Source: Acidobacteriaceae bacterium (lineage in GTDB: Bacteria > Acidobacteriota > Terriglobia > Terriglobales > Acidobacteriaceae). From it: a stretch of 64,000 bases of DNA. The stretch lies in NCBI GenBank assembly GCA_003138515.1, contig PLGG01000020.1, positions 1 to 64,000 on the forward strand. The letters are read 5' to 3'. A program made the translations under genes and the position numbers. This document shows, piece after piece, positions 49,695 through 58,066 of this stretch. A model generated the notes under the pieces. That model did no database searches, was not told the origin of the DNA, and was given only the letters and a program-made list of their open reading frames with translations. The first letter of the stretch is position 1. Each line of letters starts with the position of its first letter.

Positions 49695-50521
49695 TTTCCT
49701 CCTATCGATACGCGTCGAAGTGTCCAGGTGTCGGAGTTGAGGAGCGATGTGAAGTGCTGGTCGAGGTGTTCCCAATCGTCCCAGACGACACTGATTAACC
49801 GTCCCGTTATAGGAACGGGAGTACCAGCCAGCATGAGCGCAAGGCGGGCTGCACGTTGCGCGGAAACTCCTCCTGTGGCGTCCATTTCATTCAACTCGCG
49901 CAGCGCGTCTTCACCGGCAAGCGAACTCGCCGCGCGCAATTCTTCCCACATTGCGCTCTTCACCGGACCAGGTGCGATCACGTTCACATAGATGTTTTTG
50001 TCCTTCAATTCCATCGCAATGCATTCCGTGAATCGCACGATAGCTGCTTTGCAAGCGCTGTAGGATGAGAAGAATGGACGCCCGTAGGCGCCGCCTCCGC
50101 CGGAGAAATGAACGATCCGTCCAGTGCGACCCTGCAACATGGAAGGCAAAATCGCGTGCACAACATTGAAGGCACCGGTTACATTGATTTCGACTGCGCG
50201 CGCCCAGTGCGCAGGATCATTCTGCTCCACAGGTCCTATGGGCCCGTAAGCCCCGGTGGCGTTCACCAGGATTTCTACAGAACCGAAGCCCCTTTCCACC
50301 GCGCCAATCGCCCGCGCTATTGTCTCAGGGCACGTAACGTCCATTTCAACCTGCATGCATCGAGCGCCGGTTGCACCGATCTGCTTGACAAGACCGGATA
50401 CCGATGACAATCGAGATGCCAGTGCGACCGCGGCGCCTTCCCGCGCGAACTCATGGGCAATTGCGCTTCCGATTGCCCCTGAAGCCCCCACAATCAACGC
50501 TACCTTTCCGCGAACCGTCAC
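49691..50521 (-). CDS. short-chain dehydrogenase/reductase
   Basis: About 276 residues starting from GTG 50521, which overlaps the epimerase stop (GTGA). The cofactor motif is KVALIVGASGAIGSAIAHEF; the active site has NATGAYGPIGP, a Ser in HFSGGGGAYG and the catalytic pair YSACKAAI (Tyr-x3-Lys). APGPVKSAMWEEL is also typical of classical SDRs. The longer frame from 50617 lies over the epimerase gene and shows no similarity. Substrate is probably a sugar or sugar nucleotide made in this locus. Confidence 0.88.
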   Translation of the reverse strand: MTVRGKVALIVGASGAIGSAIAHEFAREGAAVALASRLSSVSGLVKQIGATGARCMQVEMDVTCPETIARAIGAVERGFGSVEILVNATGAYGPIGPVEQNDPAHWARAVEINVTGAFNVVHAILPSMLQGRTGRIVHFSGGGGAYGRPFFSSYSACKAAIVRFTECIAMELKDKNIYVNVIAPGPVKSAMWEELRAASSLAGEDALRELNEMDATGGVSAQRAARLALMLAGTPVPITGRLISVVWDDWEHLDQHFTSLLNSDTWTLRRVSIGGK

Positions 50522-51471
50522 GCTCGCACTTCCTCGTGGATCGAAACGTGCGCGCGGGACGCGAAAAACTCGACCGTTCGCTTCGCTCCAACTGCGAGCG
50601 GTATTTCGGGCTTCCATTGGAGCAGACGTGCCGCCTTTGAGATGTCGAGTGTGATCTTATCGATCTCGCCCGGGCGAGCCGATGCATATCTCGGTTCGAT
50701 TTCTTGCCCCAGTAAATCGCGAATGACTGCAAAGACCTCGTAATCCGTAGTGGGCTCGCCGCTGCCGATATTGAACTTCTCTCCCCCGCCCAGCTTGAGC
50801 GCTGCTATGTTCGCGCGGACGGCATCCTCAATGTAGACGTAATCGCGATACTTCGTGCCATCCCCGTAAATGACCGGCTGAATCCCCGCGAGCATCTGTT
50901 CGCAGAAAATCGCGAAGACTCCAGCCTCCCCCTTTGAACTTTGGCGGGGGCCGTACACATTCCCGTAGCGGAGGACGACATACGGAAGACCGTACAGAAA
51001 TGAAAACGTGAAGAGATAGTGTTCGATCGTATGCTTGCTGATTCCGTACGGAGTGATCGGATTGATCGGGCAATCTTCTCCCACCGGTTCCGATGCCGGT
51101 TCGCCATAGCCGGCGCCGGCGCTGGCTATATAGATGAATCGCTGAAGCTTGTGCTGCACCGCCAATTCCAATAAATTGATGGAGCCAAGAATGTTCACCG
51201 ATGCATCGAATACCGGTTCACGTACCCCGCGCCTGACGTCCATTTGAGCAGCGTGGTGGTTAATGACCTCGGGTTGCTCCCGGTGAAAGACCGTTTCGAG
51301 AAAAGCTCGATCCAGGATGTCGCCGCGATAGAACCTCGCCTTGGGGTTCAGGTTGCTCTCCGAACCACGGGACAAATCATCCACAATAGCAACATCGTGC
51401 CCCTGCTCGATATAGCCGTCGGCTACATGCGAGGCGATAAATCCAGCTCCGCCAGTCACCAGTATTTTCAT
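50518..51471 (-). CDS. NAD-dependent nucleotide-sugar epimerase (GalE-like)
   Basis: The 317-residue extended SDR has MKILVTGGAGFIASHVADGY for NAD binding, HHAAQMDVRRGVREP, the active-site YGISKHTIEHY (Tyr-x3-Lys) and RYGNVYGPRQ. The strongest general resemblance is to UDP-glucose 4-epimerases of polysaccharide loci, so it could supply UDP-galactose from the GalU product, but other 4-epimerases or dehydratases share these motifs. It follows the priming transferase gene by 26 bases. Confidence 0.87.
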   Translation of the reverse strand: MKILVTGGAGFIASHVADGYIEQGHDVAIVDDLSRGSESNLNPKARFYRGDILDRAFLETVFHREQPEVINHHAAQMDVRRGVREPVFDASVNILGSINLLELAVQHKLQRFIYIASAGAGYGEPASEPVGEDCPINPITPYGISKHTIEHYLFTFSFLYGLPYVVLRYGNVYGPRQSSKGEAGVFAIFCEQMLAGIQPVIYGDGTKYRDYVYIEDAVRANIAALKLGGGEKFNIGSGEPTTDYEVFAVIRDLLGQEIEPRYASARPGEIDKITLDISKAARLLQWKPEIPLAVGAKRTVEFFASRAHVSIHEEVRA

Positions 51472-51497
51472 GATTTAGGCTCCTAAAGAAACAACAG

Positions 51498-52982
51498 TTA
51501 AATTGCGCCTTCCTGCGAGAGGAACCCGCAGATTGTCTTTCCGATGATGACCAGATCCAACCAGATAGACCAGTGGTCGATGTAGAACATATCCATCGCG
51601 ATACGATCTTCGTAGCTCGTCGCCTGACGCCCGTTGACCTGCCAGTATCCGGTAAGGCCCGGTTTAACCATCAGGCGCTTTTCCATTAGTTTTCCGTAGC
51701 GCTCTGTTTCGGCGAAGGCAATGACCCTCGGACCTACGAATGTCAATTGGCCGGTGAGCACGCTGAAAAACTGCGGAAACTCATCGATACTGAACTTTCT
51801 CAATGTGTGCCCAACTTTCAGAATGCGCGGATCCTCTGACAACTTGTGATTTTCTGCGAACCGTCTTTGCATCTCCGCGTTACCGCGGATAACTGCGTCG
51901 GCATCTCGAACCATCGTACGGAACTTGAGGTAGTAATGAATGCGACCGTCAGATCCAACAAACTCCCGCCTGTGAAACAACGGCCCTCGGTCCTCGAGGT
52001 AGATAAGTCCACAGATAACCGGGGCAATCAGTATTGTGAGAATGCTGCCGATCAGCCCAATCGCCAAGTCGAGCAGGAATTTGCAGGCTCGTTGCAGTTG
52101 TGTGGACCACGCTGGAGTCGTGCGAAAGCGGAGGCTTCCGCTGTAGTAGTCGATTTCGCAATCGCCGCCATACTCGCGGAACAGTTCATTGGCCAACTCA
52201 ACTTCAATGCCAAGCTGCCTGCAGCCGCTGAGAATATCGAGAATCAGTCCGTTCCGATTTGCCGTTTCGTTTAGATCGATCACGACGACATTGGCCTGCG
52301 CGCTTTCCAAGATTGCCCGCCAGTCGTCCACCTGGCCCAACACGGGCACATCAGCGTCCAGAATTGCATCGGAATCGCTGTCCCGTGCCGGGATCAAACC
52401 AAGCAACTCGTATCCGCGAAAGCGCTGAATTGCCAAGTTTCGCTGAAAGGCGCGCAAACCGGCGACTGCAGCCACCATGGTGACGCGCTTTCGCGAGTAT
52501 CCGGCCTTCCAGAGTCTGACGTAGGCGGCGCGGACAATGAAGCGGCCCATTAGGACGATTGGCAATGCGCTCACAAACCAACCGATGGCCCAGTGCCTGA
52601 AAGGCGCATCGTTCAAGAACAGGAACGTCTCCAAATAAATCAGCGCGAACACAGCGGACAGCGCCTTGACCACGCTTGCCAGTTCTTGTTCGGGCCGCTT
52701 AAACAAAACTGAGCGACGGCTGTCCAGCAGTTGCAGTGTACCCACGGCAAAAAGAATCAGAAGCAGACTGCAACCGGCAATCGATTCCCGTCGAATCAGA
52801 GGAAGCTGATCTCTGATCGCCGCGATGGCTAAGCCTTGAGCCGCTATTAATGATAGGACATCCGAGCAGACGCGGGACCAGCACTCGCACAGCTTCAAGC
52901 CGCCGAGAGAAAGGCTGCGCGGACCCTTCCGCACTTCTCCAATCTCCCTGGATGAAGCGAGAACGTCTGAGATCGAGTTCAT
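51498..52982 (-). CDS. polyprenyl-phosphate sugar-1-phosphate transferase (priming enzyme, WcaJ/WbaP-like)
   Basis: The 494-residue inner-membrane protein has four N-terminal helices (about residues 40-170), a CoA-binding-like central domain (RVTMVAAVAGLRAFQRNL) and a further helix. The conserved C-terminal catalytic domain includes KFRTMVRDAD, LRKFSIDEFPQFFSVLTGQL, FVGPRV, KPGLTGYWQVNGR and YEDRIAMDMFYIDHWS. It transfers a sugar-1-phosphate, usually glucose or galactose, to undecaprenyl phosphate and so starts the repeat unit. The product would be extended by the glycosyltransferases encoded upstream. Confidence 0.93.
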   Translation of the reverse strand: MNSISDVLASSREIGEVRKGPRSLSLGGLKLCECWSRVCSDVLSLIAAQGLAIAAIRDQLPLIRRESIAGCSLLLILFAVGTLQLLDSRRSVLFKRPEQELASVVKALSAVFALIYLETFLFLNDAPFRHWAIGWFVSALPIVLMGRFIVRAAYVRLWKAGYSRKRVTMVAAVAGLRAFQRNLAIQRFRGYELLGLIPARDSDSDAILDADVPVLGQVDDWRAILESAQANVVVIDLNETANRNGLILDILSGCRQLGIEVELANELFREYGGDCEIDYYSGSLRFRTTPAWSTQLQRACKFLLDLAIGLIGSILTILIAPVICGLIYLEDRGPLFHRREFVGSDGRIHYYLKFRTMVRDADAVIRGNAEMQRRFAENHKLSEDPRILKVGHTLRKFSIDEFPQFFSVLTGQLTFVGPRVIAFAETERYGKLMEKRLMVKPGLTGYWQVNGRQATSYEDRIAMDMFYIDHWSIWLDLVIIGKTICGFLSQEGAI

Positions 52983-53035
52983 AGTTGGTCTCTCATTGGA
53001 TTCGCCGGTCGCTGTCCGTTGTTCCCAGCAGGGTC

Positions 53036-53824
53036 TTATGAAACGTAAAATCCGTTCTCCCTGACCTTAATGGACGAATGCAAGGCAAGCTCTGCTGGCA
53101 CGGGGCTGGTCGTGAGCGTATATCCCGCCTTTACCGCATCGTGGTGAAACATCTGAACCGTCTCCAGAGAATATTCCTCCAGGGACTTACCGACAAGCGA
53201 CAGTTTCTTGAGCAAGTCGTTGGTCACAGTAATCACATGGCAGCCAATGTCATTGGCCTGAAAGATATTCAGTAATTCCCGCGGACTGGCCCATATAAGT
53301 TCGATGTGCGGGCGACCGGAAAGAACGCACACGGCCTCGGCCATCATCGGAAGAGGATCGCGACCAGTATCGGCCACGCGACCCGCAAACACCGAGATAT
53401 AGCCCGCAGGCGCATCCGCCAGACACTCGGCTGCGACCTTCACCTGCTCAAGCGTCATCAAAGCTGTGACATTCATCCGCACTCCGCTTCGCGCCAGACG
53501 ACGAATGAGGGGCACCGAGTTCATTCCCTTGGTATTCGTCACGGGTATTTTCACGATCACCTGCGGGCCCCAGCTGGAAATCTCCAGTGCCTGCGCTTCC
53601 ATTTCGCTGAATTCGTCTGCAAATACCTCAAATGAAATCGGCTTATCGGGAATCGCGTGCAACACCTCGCGCGCGAACGCCGCATAGTCGTTCACCCCTG
53701 CTTTCCGCATCAAGGTGGGGTTCGTGGTGAATCCTTTGATCAGCGGGTTCAACGAACAATCGACGATACCATTGAGGTCTGCGCCATCGGCGAAGATCTT
53801 TACCTTTAGATCGGCTAGCTGCAT
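53036..53824 (-). CDS. tal: transaldolase family protein
   Basis: About 262 residues of the short (FSA/MipB-like) transaldolase type. KIFADGADLNGIVD gives the first strand Asp, IKGFTTNPTLMRKAG follows, and the Schiff-base Lys is in VIVKIPVTNTKG. VNVTAL-type sequence (MNVTALMTLEQVK) and ISVFAGRVADTGRDP complete the barrel. It can interconvert sedoheptulose 7-phosphate and fructose 6-phosphate. Its presence in an operon with a phosphoheptose isomerase, kinase and phosphatase suggests a role in supplying the C7 precursor. ATG 53824 has GAGGAGA eight bases upstream; the ATG twelve codons earlier is less likely. Confidence 0.88.
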   Translation of the reverse strand: MQLADLKVKIFADGADLNGIVDCSLNPLIKGFTTNPTLMRKAGVNDYAAFAREVLHAIPDKPISFEVFADEFSEMEAQALEISSWGPQVIVKIPVTNTKGMNSVPLIRRLARSGVRMNVTALMTLEQVKVAAECLADAPAGYISVFAGRVADTGRDPLPMMAEAVCVLSGRPHIELIWASPRELLNIFQANDIGCHVITVTNDLLKKLSLVGKSLEEYSLETVQMFHHDAVKAGYTLTTSPVPAELALHSSIKVRENGFYVS

Positions 53825-53903
53825 TGTTGTCTCCTCATCAGGTTGCAACTCATTCTGCACGGAAGCGTGCTAAATACCAAAAGGTTCACTTACTTCTGTA
53901 GCC

Positions 53904-54035
53904 TCACGCCCATAACGCAACAAAGGCGGTGATTCCGGTGTTCACTTCGCTCGCACGCTGGTTGTTGATATTCTGATTCGACGCGAATCCCGCTACCACT
54001 CCAGACATCTGTGCGGTGACAATGAGAGGTTCCAT
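53904..54035 (-). CDS. possible 43-residue peptide
   Basis: In the 310-base gap between the transaldolase and the GT4 gene the minus strand has an open frame of 43 codons starting MEPLIVTAQMSGVVAG and ending GITAFVALWA. It has no cysteine, a weakly hydrophobic end and no clear ribosome site. It is in the same direction as the operon. It could be chance, a regulatory leader, or a small secreted or modified peptide. I do not recognise it. Confidence 0.3.
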   Translation of the reverse strand: MEPLIVTAQMSGVVAGFASNQNINNQRASEVNTGITAFVALWA

Positions 54036-54134
54036 GTATAAGTCTGCCAATCGTTTAACCGAACATGCTATTGCGGCTCAATCCTGGCGGATGTTAGATG
54101 TTATTCGAAGTCGCCGCGAAAATGTTGCGGACGA

Positions 54135-55301
54135 TTAGCAGGTCGTTAACGTTGCCTCGCTCACATTTGAGAGGAGAAGTTCCGTATAGAGGTCGGCAGT
54201 TTTCCGAGCAGCTTGTTCGACGGTGTAATCGGACAGCACCTTTAGGCGGCCACGCTTTCCGAGTGTCGCCATCAGATCTGGCGACTCCAGCAGTTCTTGC
54301 ACGGCGGTTGCCATAGCTTCGGGCTGAGATACTGGAACGAGGCGGCCGCAACCGCTGCCATTGATTAGCTCCCGCGAGCCCGGAATATCGGTGGCGACAA
54401 TCGGCTTTTCCATTAACATTGCCTCTACCAGCGACAACGGCAGGCCCTCCCAAAGTGAGTTGAGGACCACGACATCCATAAGCGCCACAAACTCGCACAG
54501 GTTGTCGGTCCAGGTGCGGAGGGTGACACGATCCCGAAGGCGAAGGTCCTCGACATACTGTTCAGCCTCGACCCGAAGTGGACCATCCTCTCCCACAAAT
54601 ACAAAGTGAGTCTCTGGACAATTGCGCAGTAAAGCAGCGGCCATTGCTATGAAGTCCTTTGGAGCCTTCTGGGGATGGAAGCGGCTAACGGTGCCAACTA
54701 CCTGAGCGCCCAACGGAATCCCCAACTCCGCCCTCAATGCCATTGAGGGCGCCCGCGGCACCCACCGCGTCGCGTCCCCGAAGCAGGGAATAATGGAAAT
54801 GTGATCGTCCGACACGATGCCGTATCTCTTTGCCGTCTCACGTTCTTCCTCGGAGACACACACCAAACGTTCTGTCATATGTCCGAGTATCCGCTCCGCA
54901 CTTAAGTAGCCATTAAACTTCGTCTTGCTGTGGCGAACAGACTCGAATGAGAAGCAATTCGGTGTGAAAACTGTGGGCAGCCTAAAGAGTTTACATAATG
55001 GCCGGCCTAGCAGCCCCGCCTTCGAGCTGTGCAAGTGAACAAGGTCGAACCGCTTCCGCCTTAAAAGCCTCCAGAGTTGAATGCCAGCTCGAACCGCAGA
55101 CATCGCGTTGAGAGGGTGCATATCGATATCGACAATGTCTACGTCAGTGCCGGCCAGCATCTCATGCGCAATACTGCTCTTTGGACAGGCCACGGTAAAA
55201 TGGAATCCGGAACCCTCTAACTTCGCGGCTATTTGTGCGGCGTAGCGCGGCACACCGGATTTCGGCGGTTCGCAGACGCACAGAACTTCACTCACCGACA
55301 T
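54135..55301 (-). CDS. family 4 glycosyltransferase
   Basis: The 388-residue GT-B enzyme has the acceptor half with PPKSGVPRYAAQIAAKL and LVHLHSSKAGLLGR. The donor half has VVGTVSRFHPQKAPKDF, FVFVGEDGPLR and the E-x7-E signature in SLWEGLPLSLVEAMLMEKPI followed by VATDIPGSREL. It should add a sugar to the growing lipid-linked repeat unit at the cytoplasmic face. It follows the methyltransferase gene by 58 bases. Confidence 0.92.
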   Translation of the reverse strand: MSVSEVLCVCEPPKSGVPRYAAQIAAKLEGSGFHFTVACPKSSIAHEMLAGTDVDIVDIDMHPLNAMSAVRAGIQLWRLLRRKRFDLVHLHSSKAGLLGRPLCKLFRLPTVFTPNCFSFESVRHSKTKFNGYLSAERILGHMTERLVCVSEEERETAKRYGIVSDDHISIIPCFGDATRWVPRAPSMALRAELGIPLGAQVVGTVSRFHPQKAPKDFIAMAAALLRNCPETHFVFVGEDGPLRVEAEQYVEDLRLRDRVTLRTWTDNLCEFVALMDVVVLNSLWEGLPLSLVEAMLMEKPIVATDIPGSRELINGSGCGRLVPVSQPEAMATAVQELLESPDLMATLGKRGRLKVLSDYTVEQAARKTADLYTELLLSNVSEATLTTC

Positions 55302-55359
55302 GGGCCTTCCTCACCTGCGTTTTCTTCACGCCCGCCACCCTGCATGAGCAGTGCGAGTT

Positions 55360-56124
55360 TTAATGGATCGCTGGCACATTGTTTGGCTCGACGCAAGAAG
55401 ACGCTGTCTTGGTCCCTTCCAGTGTCATAGACTCCAGTTGCAAGAATCCTTGGGGCATTCGCTCCTCATTCTCTAGATTTCGCAATGCCTCGTCCCGGCT
55501 CTCGTTGAGTCTAAGCCTGCCAATTTCCCTGAATCCGGCCCGCTCGAGCGACTTCCGCAACGTCTTTTCGTCGTAAATGAAGGCATGTCCCCAGGCCCGC
55601 ACAAACTCGTTAATAACAAATGCATCTTCGGCAGGCGTTCTATCCCCGCACATGCCAGCGGCCCACTTGATGTATTCGCTTTGCAATGCTGATTTGTCTG
55701 AACCATAGAGTGCGATCAGAAACGACAGATCCGGTGTTGAAATCCGTATTCTCCCGCCGACCTTCAGAACGCGCCAGCACTCCCTCAGCATCCGCTGACC
55801 ACTTACATAGGGGACGTGCTCAATCATATGTTCGCTGAATATATAGTCGAAAGTATTATCGCTAAATGGGTATCTTTGCGTGGCATCGAGGTGGATAACA
55901 TCGCGTGTTTCCGGAAAATAGTCGGTGTTAAGCCAGTTCTTCAGGACATTGCCGCCACATCCAATATGAAGCTTCCTCGTCTCTCGCTGGCCCAGGTATC
56001 GCTTAACAAGCAGTCGGTCGCTTCCGATAATCGTTCGATAAAGTTTGCTGGCCGTACGATAGAGTTCTTTCGCGGGGCTGGCAAGACCATGGCTCTTCAA
56101 GACGGCTTTTATACGCTTTTGCAT
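55360..56124 (-). CDS. class I SAM-dependent methyltransferase
   Basis: About 254 residues from ATG 56124: KLHIGCGGNVLKNWLNTDYF is the SAM-binding start, with IHLDATQRYPFSDNTFDYIF, SEHMIEHVPYVSGQRMLREC and WRVLKVGGRIRISTPDLSFL following. This type of methyltransferase is frequent in polysaccharide clusters and may methylate a sugar or cap a chain. The exact start is uncertain because the frame is open to 56388 over the previous gene; about 35 bases separate the chosen start from that gene's stop. Confidence 0.82.
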   Translation of the reverse strand: MQKRIKAVLKSHGLASPAKELYRTASKLYRTIIGSDRLLVKRYLGQRETRKLHIGCGGNVLKNWLNTDYFPETRDVIHLDATQRYPFSDNTFDYIFSEHMIEHVPYVSGQRMLRECWRVLKVGGRIRISTPDLSFLIALYGSDKSALQSEYIKWAAGMCGDRTPAEDAFVINEFVRAWGHAFIYDEKTLRKSLERAGFREIGRLRLNESRDEALRNLENEERMPQGFLQLESMTLEGTKTASSCVEPNNVPAIH

Positions 56125-56156
56125 TCGTTGTTCCGCCACTATTGTCGGCTGCACCC

Positions 56157-56906
56157 TTACGATTTGATCGCGAGGGGATATGGCTTTCCGAGCGCGCATT
56201 GTGTGGTCTGCGCCGGTCGCGAGATAAAGTGCTCGGCTATTTCCATGAACTCCGAGAGGTAAGCGTGAAACTCCGCCATGTTCCACTCGCGCAGGTGTGT
56301 CGGATTCGAAGGTGGTCCATGATGTGTTCCGTTGCGGTAGAGATTCCGATCCGGCGTGGAAATGACCACATATTTGAGAGCAATCCATCCAATATACTGA
56401 AGTAAAATATCGGGATTCGGTAAATGTTCGATCACATCGCTGGCGATAACCAAATCGGCTCGCGGTGTGTTATCGGATGAAAAGTCGGAGATCGCCCATT
56501 GCCGATCGGGAGACCGCTTTTGCAATCGCGTGCACGTCTCTTCCACATCTACTCCGAGTGTTACGCGGTCATGAAAGTACTTCAATAGCTTGTATGCGGA
56601 GCCGCAGCCTATATCTACCACCGACCGGAGTTCATGCTGATCCGCGACTTCGCGTGCAAAACGATAGACCTCGTCCTGCCAGTCATCTAAGTAAATCGCG
56701 TCGTTGAAGTATGCGGGTGTGTCCCGGTGCGTGTAGCCCTCATGGATGAAGTAGGACTCTCTTTTGCCAACTATATTTAACTCACTATAGGGCGGGTAGG
56801 AGCCCATAATTTGCGCGCTTCCCTCTACGCTGGGTCTAATGTTCAACTTGAGACCGAGCTTTTTTGAAATGCGCAGCGCAATGGGCTTCATCGTTGCTCG
56901 TATCAT
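56157..56906 (-). CDS. class I SAM-dependent methyltransferase
   Basis: The 249-residue protein has SVVDIGCGSAYKLLKYFHDR for SAM binding, GVDVEETCTRLQ, and the post-I motif ADLVIASDVIEHLPNPDILL. The C-terminal half contains TPDRNLYRNGTHHGPPSNPT, a segment I recall from methyltransferases near glycosyltransferases. It is preceded by a gap of 341 bases and followed closely by a second, unrelated-looking methyltransferase. Acceptor unknown. Confidence 0.85.
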   Translation of the reverse strand: MIRATMKPIALRISKKLGLKLNIRPSVEGSAQIMGSYPPYSELNIVGKRESYFIHEGYTHRDTPAYFNDAIYLDDWQDEVYRFAREVADQHELRSVVDIGCGSAYKLLKYFHDRVTLGVDVEETCTRLQKRSPDRQWAISDFSSDNTPRADLVIASDVIEHLPNPDILLQYIGWIALKYVVISTPDRNLYRNGTHHGPPSNPTHLREWNMAEFHAYLSEFMEIAEHFISRPAQTTQCALGKPYPLAIKS

Positions 56907-57247
56907 GGCCTCTCCTCCAAGCGAGGTGCTGGTTTTGGCTTTCTACAGACAGAAGTTCAGAAGCGTATCTGGGCGTTGTAACGACCAAGTGAAGCATTAC
57001 CTCCACGAGGTGGAAGCAGATTGCTGATCATTTCGTGCAGGCGTCCTGGGCAATGAGGTGAGGCCTGAAACACGTTGGGCATTCGGAATTATTAGGCCGG
57101 ATTCTCCCGTTCGATTGGTGAAGGGGGAAGGCATGGTCATCGATGCGAGAAGAAATCGTCGCAATTCCATCGATATTGAAAGTCGTTTTACGCCGGAGCT
57201 CAAAGTCCCACAGAAAGGCCAGTGCGCCGGCCGAAGAACGAGTCAAT
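56907..57247. other. intergenic gap inside the exopolysaccharide operon
   Basis: This is the longest gap in the leftward operon. A frame of 86 codons on the minus strand (57028-57288) overlaps the end of the GT2 gene and has no recognisable similarity. No promoter, terminator or repeat can be supported. It may contain a remnant of a lost gene. Confidence 0.4.
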
Positions 57248-58066
57248 TCAGCGAACTCCTGACGTTCCGAGCAGCCCCCGAAGCTCATGCAAGCGGGTCG
57301 TAGCAGAACGCGGAAGAATCATCGAAATCATTCCTTCTATCATGCCTATGTATGACTGTCGTAGCAGAGGGTCGAAGTGGGCAAGCACAATGCGTAGCCG
57401 ACTCTTAACCTGCGCTCTGCGACGCCTTGATGAAATCGAAGCAGCGCCTACTTTGTACTCCAGGAGAACCTCCGGAATGATGGCCGTGGAAAAGCGCTGG
57501 GCAATGCGAAAAAACAAGTCGTAATCCTCTGCGGCGGGATATATGTCCCGGTATTGTCCGACTTCCGCAAAAACGTCGGCCCGGAACATGACTGTGGGAT
57601 GGCAGAAGCAATTCTTTCTGTGCAAAGCGCGATAAATCTCCCGCGATAGCGACGGGGGCTTGAAAGTAAAGAGCGATCGGCCGTCTTCTGCAACGAAAAG
57701 GGCGTAACTTCCCAACAGCATGCATTCCGGTGAACGCTCGAGAAAAGCCACCTGTTTGTCTAGCCGACCGCGGATGCTTAAATCTCCGGCGTCCATGCGC
57801 GCCACGTATGAATATCCAGCGCGGAGAATATACTCCAGCCCAGTGTTGAGAGCCGCGGTAATGCCGCGATTGCGTTCATGTCTCACAACGGTAACTCGAG
57901 CGTGCCAATCGCGGGGAATCGAAATCGGAGTGGGATTGCCATCGTCAACGATGACGACGTCATGGGGCTGTATCTCCTGCGCAAGCGACTGCAGGGAGTT
58001 GCGGAGATCATCGAGCGGGCCGTAAAACGGGATGAGCACAGCCAGCGTCGGCTTCCGGTTGTTCAT
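57248..58066 (-). CDS. family 2 glycosyltransferase
   Basis: The 272-residue GT-A enzyme begins LAVLIPFYGPLDDLRNSLQS and has VVIVDDGNPT, the donor and metal region VARMDAGDLS (DxD as DAGD) and a C-terminal amphipathic tail. FCHPTVMFRADVFAEVGQYR and EDYDLFFRI match rhamnosyl/galactosyl-type transferases of O-antigen loci. It overlaps the ligase/polymerase gene by four bases. Confidence 0.9.
   Translation of the reverse strand: MNNRKPTLAVLIPFYGPLDDLRNSLQSLAQEIQPHDVVIVDDGNPTPISIPRDWHARVTVVRHERNRGITAALNTGLEYILRAGYSYVARMDAGDLSIRGRLDKQVAFLERSPECMLLGSYALFVAEDGRSLFTFKPPSLSREIYRALHRKNCFCHPTVMFRADVFAEVGQYRDIYPAAEDYDLFFRIAQRFSTAIIPEVLLEYKVGAASISSRRRRAQVKSRLRIVLAHFDPLLRQSYIGMIEGMISMILPRSATTRLHELRGLLGTSGVR

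Noticed and set aside
57028-57288. 86-residue minus-strand gene in the operon gap
   Set aside because: Overlaps the end of the GT2 gene by 41 bases, lacks a ribosome site and shows no recognisable motif.
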